Positions 8,944-15,963 of a DNA stretch of 64,000 nt are shown here, one piece after another. Every line of letters begins with the position of its first letter. Position 1 is the stretch's first letter. The notes under the pieces were generated by a model. It was not told the origin of the DNA. It saw only the letters and a list, made by a program, of their open reading frames with translations, and made no database searches. This DNA comes from JBGAJN01 sp044224905 (lineage in GTDB: Bacteria > Verrucomicrobiota > Verrucomicrobiia > Limisphaerales > JBGAJN01), in assembly GCA_044224905.1 (NCBI GenBank), contig JBGAJN010000001.1:124001-188000 (forward strand). The letters are read 5' to 3'. Both the position numbers and the translations under genes were made by a program.

Positions 8944-9166
8944 TGTTCCGTTTCTCGCGCGTGAGAGTTTCAAGCGCGACCGCGATGCGTTCCGTGTGAG
9001 TTACATATTTCGCGAGGCGCTCTTCGATTCGTTGCGAGTTTTCCGCTGCGATCTGGCGCATCTCCCTCAACCCTTCGCGGGTTGCCAAGCGACAGAGTAT
9101 TGCCCCGACCGTGACGCCCACGGTGAATGAGATTCCGACTGCGAATGCGTGTAGGTATTCCATCAT
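8936..9166 (-). CDS. small single-pass membrane protein, unknown
   Basis: About 76 residues from the ATG pair at 9163-9166; a longer GTG start at 9226 is possible but less likely. Residues 6-26 form one hydrophobic helix (HAFAVGISFTVGVTVGAILC). The rest is charged and heptad-like (RQIAAENSQRIEERLAKYV), suggesting a short coiled coil facing the cytoplasm. Its stop overlaps the start of the receiver-glycosyltransferase by 8 bp, a translational-coupling arrangement, which hints at a partner role such as membrane anchoring or a regulatory subunit. No family recognised. Confidence 0.6.
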   Translation of the reverse strand: MMEYLHAFAVGISFTVGVTVGAILCRLATREGLREMRQIAAENSQRIEERLAKYVTHTERIAVALETLTREKRNNA

Positions 9167-9377
9167 GATTGAATTGCGTTCCGCCCAACCCCGCCCCGTG
9201 GAGCCTGATTCGCCATTGCGCGCCACGGCGGGATGGCGCGCATACGCTGGTTCCGTATGACTGGAGAGTAGAATGTCCCCGGTGAAAATGTAATCGGTGG
9301 GAGCCCGCTGGAGGACTGCAGGATAACCCTTAGGGAGTATCAGGAATTTCCCTGAGACGGGTCTGCGGAGGAACGGG

Positions 9378-10052
9378 TCAAACCTCGCCGGTTTGCTGTG
9401 CCCACTGAATGGCGCGTTGCAGCAATTCTCCGCTCGAGTTGAGGTTCAGCTTGACCTTGATGTTGGCGCGGTGGGTTTCGACGGTTTTGACGCTGATGTG
9501 CAGGCGGTTCGCAACCTGTTGAGAGCCGTAACCTTTGCCGATCAGTAGCAGCACCTGAAGTTCGCGATCGGTCAATTGATTGAAAGTCGATTGTCCGGTG
9601 GTCTCCCCGCGACCGGTGACTCGGTTGAGAATGTTTGCTGTAATCTTGTTGCTGACGAAAACGCCTCCGCCCAACACGTGCCGGATCGCTTCCAGAACCT
9701 TCTCCGAAGCTTCGCGTTTCATGATGTAGCCGCGGGCTCCCGCGCGCAACGCACGTTCGGCGTAGAGCGACTCATCGTGCATCGACAGGACGAGCGTGAA
9801 CACTTGTGGAAAGCGCGCCTTGAAATCCTTCAGCAGTTCCAAGCCGCGTTCTTCCTTGAGGGACAAATCAATGATCGCGAGGTCGGGATTGGCTTTCTCC
9901 GCCAGTTCCAGCGCAGCGGCGCGATCTTCCGCTTCACCGCAAATCATCAGGTCTTGTTGCTGATTGACGAGTTGGCCAATGCCTTGCCGCAGGAGGGGAT
10001 GGTCGTCCACCAGCAGGATTCGCTTTTTCGATTTGGTTTTGAAATCAGGCAT
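9378..10052 (-). CDS. NarL/FixJ-type response regulator
   Basis: A 224-residue DNA-binding response regulator. The receiver (10-125) has Asp16-Asp17, phosphoacceptor Asp62, Ser90 and Lys112. The C-terminal LuxR-type helix-turn-helix covers about 157-215, with LTDRELQVLLLIGKGYGSQQ and HISVKTVETHRANI. It lies 12 bp after the histidine kinase at 10065-11327 and is almost certainly its partner. Its receiver strongly resembles that of the glycosyltransferase fusion two genes downstream (both have LVLSxHDE, then YAERAxRAGAxGYxMK), so one kinase may feed both. Targets cannot be read from the sequence. ATG start. Confidence 0.93.
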   Translation of the reverse strand: MPDFKTKSKKRILLVDDHPLLRQGIGQLVNQQQDLMICGEAEDRAAALELAEKANPDLAIIDLSLKEERGLELLKDFKARFPQVFTLVLSMHDESLYAERALRAGARGYIMKREASEKVLEAIRHVLGGGVFVSNKITANILNRVTGRGETTGQSTFNQLTDRELQVLLLIGKGYGSQQVANRLHISVKTVETHRANIKVKLNLNSSGELLQRAIQWAQQTGEV

Positions 10053-10064
10053 CGGGTTGGCGCT

Positions 10065-11327
10065 TTAATTAAGTGAACTTCGCGGCAACGTGCAAGCGAC
10101 GACTGTCCCGCAAGTATCGCCGCGGCGTACGTCCAAGGTGGCCCCGATCGTATGGGCGCGGTAATTCATTATTTCCAGGCCCAGTCCCTTGGAATGCTGG
10201 TGTTCAGGAATCCCTTGGCCATCGTCGGTTACCGTCATTTGGATCGCGTGATCGTCCAACCGGAGTTCGATCAGGATTGAACTGGGCTTGCCGTGGCGCA
10301 GCGCGTTTTGAACAGCTTCCTGGGCGATGCGGTAGAGGTTGGTCGATGCCGCCTGATCAGGAATCGGAACGAGCTCTGGCGAATGCAGCCAGCATTTCAC
10401 CTTGGTGGTCGTGTGGACGGTCTCCGCCAATTCTTTGAGCGCCAGCATCAAACCGGTCGGCTCGTCTGGAACCGGGTGGAGTCCGCGGGTTACCCGGCGG
10501 GTCTGTTCGATGCTCTCATTGATCAAGCGAGTGATCTGTCCGGCGTCCGTTGCTTCTTGGTCGGTGAGTTTTTGCTGCAGGCTCCGGCTTAGAAGCGAAA
10601 TCCCGGTGAGTTGCTGACACACGCCGTCGTGGAGATCCTGTCCAATGCGTCGCTGTTCGCGCTCGCTGATTTCGAGAACTTCCTTTTCGAGACGTTCGCG
10701 GTGAGCGACGTCGGCCGTGAGAATGATCACGCTTGCCGCCGCCACCAGCGCGGCCAGCAGACTGCCCACAATCACGACGGCGATGGTTCGGCGCGCCACG
10801 GATTTCGCATAATCATCGCGCTCCGCGAGCAACTCACGTTCGCGGGATTCAATCTCGTCGGTTACGCGACGTAGTTCGTCCATCATCTGCTTGCCCGGAC
10901 CCGAGATTTTTGGAACGGCATCAAATCCTTGGAGCTTGCGCGTCTCGATCGTGTGGCCGAGCCGTTGCAGGCGGTTTGTTATCAACTGGCCGAGTTGATC
11001 GAGGAGTTTTTCAATCGCTGGATCTGTCACCAGGTCCCGAAGCATTCTCATGTCCTTGTCCGAATCGGTGACGACGGTGTCGTAAAGTTTCAGAAACGTC
11101 TCGTCTCCAGTGATGATGTAACCCCGGGCTTCGCTCTCGGCGCTCACGGCGTCGCCCAGAACCTCCTGCAGTTTGGTGATGGCTTGGTGGGTTCGAGCCA
11201 CAATCGCGGCCGACTCCGCAAATTCCCGAGTGCTTTGAAACGCTACGAAGCCGATCGCGACAAGGGCCAGCAATGCCAGCGTGAATCCGATGGCAACTTT
11301 CTGGCTCAGGTGAGTTTCGATTTTCAT
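10065..11327 (-). CDS. CHASE3-type sensor histidine kinase (NarX/HisKA_3 class)
   Basis: 420 residues from ATG 11327; an upstream in-frame TTG at 11387 would add 20 residues ahead of the first membrane helix. Helix 1 (about 11-31) and helix 2 (about 181-205) flank an extracytoplasmic helical CHASE3 domain, marked by SAESEARGYIITGDETFL. The dimerisation helix has EREQRRIGQDLHDGVCQQL with phospho-acceptor His233. The ATPase domain shows LYRIAQEAVQNALRHG (N box), VTDDGQGIP and GLGLEIM (G boxes). It probably senses an envelope signal and phosphorylates the regulator 12 bp downstream, and possibly the receiver-glycosyltransferase. The ligand is unknown. Confidence 0.92.
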   Translation of the reverse strand: MKIETHLSQKVAIGFTLALLALVAIGFVAFQSTREFAESAAIVARTHQAITKLQEVLGDAVSAESEARGYIITGDETFLKLYDTVVTDSDKDMRMLRDLVTDPAIEKLLDQLGQLITNRLQRLGHTIETRKLQGFDAVPKISGPGKQMMDELRRVTDEIESRERELLAERDDYAKSVARRTIAVVIVGSLLAALVAAASVIILTADVAHRERLEKEVLEISEREQRRIGQDLHDGVCQQLTGISLLSRSLQQKLTDQEATDAGQITRLINESIEQTRRVTRGLHPVPDEPTGLMLALKELAETVHTTTKVKCWLHSPELVPIPDQAASTNLYRIAQEAVQNALRHGKPSSILIELRLDDHAIQMTVTDDGQGIPEHQHSKGLGLEIMNYRAHTIGATLDVRRGDTCGTVVACTLPRSSLN

Positions 11328-11459
11328 GGTTTTGCGAACGCGGATTTGACGTTCCGTGGACGGGCTTTTGGCAAACACGCTTGTCAATCGGGATCAACAA
11401 GGCGCTGCTTCGCTCCTCCAGCCCTGGAGCTCAAGCCCGGATCTCGGGAGCGTAATCGG

Positions 11460-12752
11460 CTAACTCAGCGCTTTCGCTCCGATGTCGCGTCGGCAATGTG
11501 CGCCATCGAAATGGATCTTCTCGACCGCAGCATAAGCTGCAACCCGCGCTTCTGCTAGCGTGGACCGCCAGGCTGTCACACCTAGAACCCGTCCACCGTT
11601 CGTCACGATCTGTCCGTCCTTCTTCGCCGTGCCGGCGTGGAAAACTTTCGTGTGCGGCAGCGCGTTCGCGGCATCGAGTCCCGCGATGGCTTTGCCCTTC
11701 GGATAATTTCCCGGATAGCCGCCGCTCGCCATCACCACGCAAACGCTCGCGCTGGGGCTCCACTTGAGTTCGATGTTCGCGAGCCGGCCTTCGACGCTCG
11801 CGAGCAACAGTTCAACAAGATCATTCTCCAGCCGCGTGAGATAGACCTGCGTCTCGGGATCGCCAAAGCGCGCGTTGAACTCGAGAATCTTCGGGCCATT
11901 CTTCGTGAGCATCACTCCGGGATACAAGATGCCGCGGTAGTCGATCCCCTCCGCCACGCAGCCGCGCATGAACGGTTCGAGAACTTTCCTCGCCGTCTCG
12001 GCGAGTTGCGCGTCATTCAGAAACGGCGTCGGTGAATACGTGCCCATGCCACCCGTGTTCAGGCCGAGATCGCCATCGAGAGCACGCTTGTGGTCTTGCG
12101 ACGTTGGAAAAATCTTCGCCGTCTGGCCGTCGCACAAGGCGTGCAGGGAAACTTCGATGCCTTCGAGAAACTCCTGAATCACCACCCGCGAACCTGCCGC
12201 GCCGAAGGCTTTACTGACCATGATTTCGTCCACGGCTCGATCGGCTTCCGCTTGGTTCGAGCAAATCAAAACGCCTTTGCCGAGCGCGAGACCATCCGCC
12301 TTCACCACGCATTTGCCGCCGAGCGTTGCGCAAAAGGCCTTGGCAGGCCCGGCCTCCGAAAAAGTTCCGGCGGCGGCGGTGGGAATGCCGTATTTCTCCA
12401 TGAACTTTTGGGAGAACACTTTTGAGGATTCAAACTGCGCCGCCTTTTGGTTCACGCCCCAAATGCGCAGCCCGTTCTTCTGAAACAAATCCACGATGCC
12501 GAGCGCGAGCGGGTTGTCCGGGCCGACCACCGTGAGATCGACTTTCTGCTCCTGCGCAAACGCGAGCAGCTTCGGCAACTCCTCCGCGCCGATCGCGACG
12601 CATTCGACCAGCGAACCATTCTTCGCGAGCCGTTCTTCGCCGATGCCCGCGTTGCCCGGCGCGCACCACATCCGCGTGGCAAGCGGCGACTGCGCGAGTT
12701 TCCACACCAGCGCATGCTCGCGTCCGCCCGATCCGATGACCAAAAGTTTCAT
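11460..12752 (-). CDS. purD: phosphoribosylamine--glycine ligase (GAR synthetase)
   Basis: 430 residues from ATG 12752; the longer frame starts with TTG. It joins phosphoribosylamine and glycine with ATP, the second step of purine synthesis, in the cytoplasm. The N-terminus KLLVIGSGGREHALVWK is diagnostic, followed by the ATP-grasp region with VVKADGLALGKGV and LEGIEVSLHALCDG, and NTGGMGTYSPTP. The C-terminal domain ends normally. It stands alone, separated from purF and purM by the ppsA-FNT block, and is divergent from ppsA over a 221-bp gap. Confidence 0.97.
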   Translation of the reverse strand: MKLLVIGSGGREHALVWKLAQSPLATRMWCAPGNAGIGEERLAKNGSLVECVAIGAEELPKLLAFAQEQKVDLTVVGPDNPLALGIVDLFQKNGLRIWGVNQKAAQFESSKVFSQKFMEKYGIPTAAAGTFSEAGPAKAFCATLGGKCVVKADGLALGKGVLICSNQAEADRAVDEIMVSKAFGAAGSRVVIQEFLEGIEVSLHALCDGQTAKIFPTSQDHKRALDGDLGLNTGGMGTYSPTPFLNDAQLAETARKVLEPFMRGCVAEGIDYRGILYPGVMLTKNGPKILEFNARFGDPETQVYLTRLENDLVELLLASVEGRLANIELKWSPSASVCVVMASGGYPGNYPKGKAIAGLDAANALPHTKVFHAGTAKKDGQIVTNGGRVLGVTAWRSTLAEARVAAYAAVEKIHFDGAHCRRDIGAKALS

Positions 12753-12973
12753 TCGCGCACCAATCAATCAGGAACGCGGCGCCCGAGGAAAGGTTTTATT
12801 CCGAACGGCCTCGCACCTTCGAATTCTTCGTCCTACGCAAACTCTTCAGTCTCCAATTGCCGCGCGGCCTCCAAAAAACGGCCAGCCTTGGCCAATGATC
12901 GCGAAGCCGTGCGTCGCGCGGCTCCTATCTTGGGTTGTGGTCCTCAACGTGAGGGCCGGCAACTCGACTCGTT

Positions 12974-15457
12974 ATGCCCACCATGAAAAGTCAAAGAAAA
13001 CTCGGCGCTCGCCCGTCGGCTTCGCTCGGTGAAGTGGCGAAGCCGAAAGCGGTGCGTGCCGCTCGCTTCATCAAATGGTTTGCCGACATTCGCATCGAAG
13101 ACGTGCCCATTGTCGGTGGGAAGAACGCCTCGCTTGGCGAGATGTTCCACGAGTTGACGCCGAAGGGCGTGAAGGTGCCTGATGGTTTCGCGACGACTGC
13201 CGAAGCGTATTGGCATTTCCTGCGCGAAGCGGGTTTGGAGCAGCAGATCCGCACCTCGCTGGATCTGCTCGACACGCAAAACGTCGAGCAGTTGCGCGAA
13301 CGCGGGAGTCAAATCCGCCACGCGATTCTCGCGGCGGAATTGCCCGCTGATTTGGAGCGCGAGATCATCGCGGCCTACGACCTGATGAAAGGGCGCAACC
13401 TGCACCCCGTGGATGTCGCGGTGCGTTCGAGCGCGACGGCGGAGGATTTGCCGGATGCAAGCTTCGCCGGGCAGCAGGAGACTTACCTGAATGTCTGCGG
13501 TCACATGGCGTTGCTCGACACGGTGAAGCGTTGCTTCGCCTCGCTCTTCACTGATCGCGCGATCAGCTACCGCGCCGACAAGGGCTTCGACCACTTCAAG
13601 GTCGCGCTCAGCATCGGCGTGCAGCGGATGGTGCGCTCAGATCTCGCGGCCAGCGGCGTGATGTTCACGATCGATACCGAGACGGGTTTCCGCGACGCGG
13701 TGTTGATCAATGCCGCCTACGGTCTCGGAGAAAACGTGGTGCAAGGTTCGGTGAATCCCGACGAATACTACGTCTTCAAGCCCACGCTAAAGACGGGCTT
13801 CAAGCCGATTCTCCAAAAGATCGTCGGCACGAAGGAATTCAAGCTCATCTACGACGTCGGCGGCGGGAAGATGGTTAAGAACGTTCCCGTGCCCGCGGCG
13901 GATCGCGCGAAATTTGCGATCGACGATGAGGAGATTCTCCAGCTCGCGCGCTGGGCGTGCATCATCGAGGATCATTACTCGGCGAAGCGCGGTCAGTCGG
14001 TGCCGATGGACATCGAGTGGGCAAAGGACGGTCACACGGGCGAACTGTTCATCGTGCAAGCGCGGCCCGAGACGGTGCAGTCGCGCAAGACGCTCGATGT
14101 GGTGGAGACGTTCAAGCTCAAGCAACGCGGCACCGTGCTCATCAGTGGTCGCAGTGTCGGCGAGAAAATCGCCAGCGGACCGGTGCGCGTCATCAAGAGC
14201 GCAGAGCACATCGGGCAGTTCAAGCAAGGTGAGGTGCTCGTCACCGACAAGACCGATCCCGATTGGGAGCCGATCATGAAGAAGGCCGCCGCCATTGTGA
14301 CCAACCGCGGCGGGCGCACGTGTCACGCGGCCATCGTGAGCCGCGAACTCGGCGTGCCCGCCATCGTCGGCACCGAGCACGGCACGGAAGTTCTGAAAGA
14401 CGGGCAAGTCGTCACCGTGAGCTGTGCCGAGGGGGACATCGGGAATGTTTACGAAAGCAAGCTGCCCTTCGACGTGCAGCGAATGAATCTGAAAGAGCTC
14501 TCGCGTCCGCGCACGAAAGTGATGATGAACGTCGGCAATCCCGAGGAAGCCTTCTCACTAAGTTTCATTCCCAACGACGGTGTCGGGCTAGCGCGCGAGG
14601 AGTTCATCATCACCACCTACATCAAGATTCATCCGCTCGCATTGCTCGATTACGACAAGCTCACGGACGCTGCGGCGAAGGCGCAGATTGACGCACTCAC
14701 CGCCGGCTACCCGGACAAGCCGCAGTTCTTCGTGGACAAGCTCGCGCAAGGGGTTGCGATGCTCGCTGCCGCGTTTTATCCGAAGGACGTCATCCTCCGC
14801 CTCAGCGATTTCAAAACGAACGAATACGCGAACCTCATCGGCGGCAAAGCCTACGAGCCGACCGAGGAAAACCCGATGATCGGTTTCCGTGGCGCGAGCC
14901 GTTACTACCATCCGCGCTATCAGGCCGGCTTCGCACTCGAATGCCGCGCGGTGAAAAAGGTCCGCGACGAAATGGGCCTCACGAACCTCAAGGTGATGAT
15001 CCCGTTCTGCCGCACGATCGACGAAGGTAAACGCGTGCAAGCAGAGATGGCGAAGCACGGGCTCAAGCGCGGCGAGCGCGGGCTGGAGCTTTACGTCATG
15101 TGCGAAATCCCGAGCAACGTGATTCTCGCCGAGGAGTTCTGCGAAATCTTCGACGGCTTCAGCATCGGCTCCAACGACCTCACCCAACTCACGCTCGGTG
15201 TGGATCGCGACAGCGAAATCGTCGCGCCGATCTTCGACGAGCGAAACGCCGCCGTGAAAAAGTTGATCGCGCAGGTCATAGCCGTCTGCCGCGCGAAGAA
15301 GCGCAAGATCGGCATCTGCGGCCAGGCGCCGAGCGATTATCCGGACTTCGCGCAGTTCCTCGTCGAGCAGGGAATCAACAGCATCTCGCTCAATCCCGAC
15401 ACGGTCCTCAAGACCACGTTGGCGATCCTCGAGAAAGAAAAGAAGCTGGCGAAGTGA
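12974..15457 (+). CDS. ppsA: phosphoenolpyruvate synthase
   Basis: An 827-residue cytoplasmic enzyme converting pyruvate, ATP and water to PEP, AMP and phosphate. Order of domains: ATP/PEP-binding (about 35-370), mobile phosphohistidine domain with GGRTCHAAIVSRELGVPA and catalytic His451, and TIM-barrel PEP domain with GSNDLTQLTLGVDRD and catalytic Cys782 in GICGQAPSD. Length fits PEP synthase; no pyruvate-phosphate dikinase insert or regulatory kinase is seen nearby. A second possible ATG is at codon 4. Followed on the same strand by the MGMT-like gene, the acetyl-CoA synthetase and an FNT channel, together suggesting growth on C2/C3 acids. Confidence 0.95.
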   Translation: MPTMKSQRKLGARPSASLGEVAKPKAVRAARFIKWFADIRIEDVPIVGGKNASLGEMFHELTPKGVKVPDGFATTAEAYWHFLREAGLEQQIRTSLDLLDTQNVEQLRERGSQIRHAILAAELPADLEREIIAAYDLMKGRNLHPVDVAVRSSATAEDLPDASFAGQQETYLNVCGHMALLDTVKRCFASLFTDRAISYRADKGFDHFKVALSIGVQRMVRSDLAASGVMFTIDTETGFRDAVLINAAYGLGENVVQGSVNPDEYYVFKPTLKTGFKPILQKIVGTKEFKLIYDVGGGKMVKNVPVPAADRAKFAIDDEEILQLARWACIIEDHYSAKRGQSVPMDIEWAKDGHTGELFIVQARPETVQSRKTLDVVETFKLKQRGTVLISGRSVGEKIASGPVRVIKSAEHIGQFKQGEVLVTDKTDPDWEPIMKKAAAIVTNRGGRTCHAAIVSRELGVPAIVGTEHGTEVLKDGQVVTVSCAEGDIGNVYESKLPFDVQRMNLKELSRPRTKVMMNVGNPEEAFSLSFIPNDGVGLAREEFIITTYIKIHPLALLDYDKLTDAAAKAQIDALTAGYPDKPQFFVDKLAQGVAMLAAAFYPKDVILRLSDFKTNEYANLIGGKAYEPTEENPMIGFRGASRYYHPRYQAGFALECRAVKKVRDEMGLTNLKVMIPFCRTIDEGKRVQAEMAKHGLKRGERGLELYVMCEIPSNVILAEEFCEIFDGFSIGSNDLTQLTLGVDRDSEIVAPIFDERNAAVKKLIAQVIAVCRAKKRKIGICGQAPSDYPDFAQFLVEQGINSISLNPDTVLKTTLAILEKEKKLAK

Positions 15458-15482
15458 ACGGGACGGGAGTTGATTTGAGGTC

Positions 15483-15959
15483 ATGAAACTTCGCAGGTCT
15501 TGGAGCGAAAAACTCGCCGACGACAAGGGGCTGCCGCGCGTTGGGCGCATCGAGGGCCGCATGACGAAGCGCTGGGGCACGGGCACGATGGTCATTCCCG
15601 CGCCGCGCGAAGTGGATGAGTTAATGCGCCAAGTGCCGAAAGGAAAGCTCACCACAATCAACGAACTCCGCACCGCGCTCGCGCGCAAACACCAAGCCGA
15701 CATCGGCTGCCCGATCACGACGGGCATCTTCGCGTGGATCGCCGCGCACGCCGCCGAAGAACAACTTGCCGCCGGTCGCAAGCGCGTCACACCCTACTGG
15801 CGCACGTTGAAACTCGGCGGTGAATTGAATCCGAAATATCCCGGCGGTTTCGCCGCGCTGAAACGCCGCCTCGCCACGGAGGGACACAAAGTCATCTCAC
15901 GGGGCAAGCGCGCCTTCGTCGCGGACTACGAGCGCAAGCTATTCCGATTCTCCACCTAA
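15483..15959 (+). CDS. MGMT-family DNA-binding-domain protein (alkyltransferase-like)
   Basis: A 158-residue protein with the winged helix seen in O6-alkylguanine-DNA alkyltransferases: VPKGKLTTINELRTALA, GCPITTGIFAWIAAHAAEE and TPYWRTLKLGGELNPKYPGG. This uncharacterised branch begins with a basic WSEKLADDKGLP segment. The normal active-site Pro-Cys-His-Arg is absent; a Cys-Pro occurs at GCPITTG instead, so it may bind alkylated DNA without transferring the group, or have another role. It sits 26 bp after ppsA and 5 bp before the acetyl-CoA synthetase, so is co-transcribed with metabolic genes. ATG start. Confidence 0.75.
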   Translation: MKLRRSWSEKLADDKGLPRVGRIEGRMTKRWGTGTMVIPAPREVDELMRQVPKGKLTTINELRTALARKHQADIGCPITTGIFAWIAAHAAEEQLAAGRKRVTPYWRTLKLGGELNPKYPGGFAALKRRLATEGHKVISRGKRAFVADYERKLFRFST

Positions 15960-15963
15960 ATTT

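Noticed and set aside
9167..9377. Coding extension of the small membrane protein to GTG 9226
   Set aside because: The extra 20 residues are polar and lie before the ATG pair; they would put a long hydrophilic tail before the membrane helix without support.
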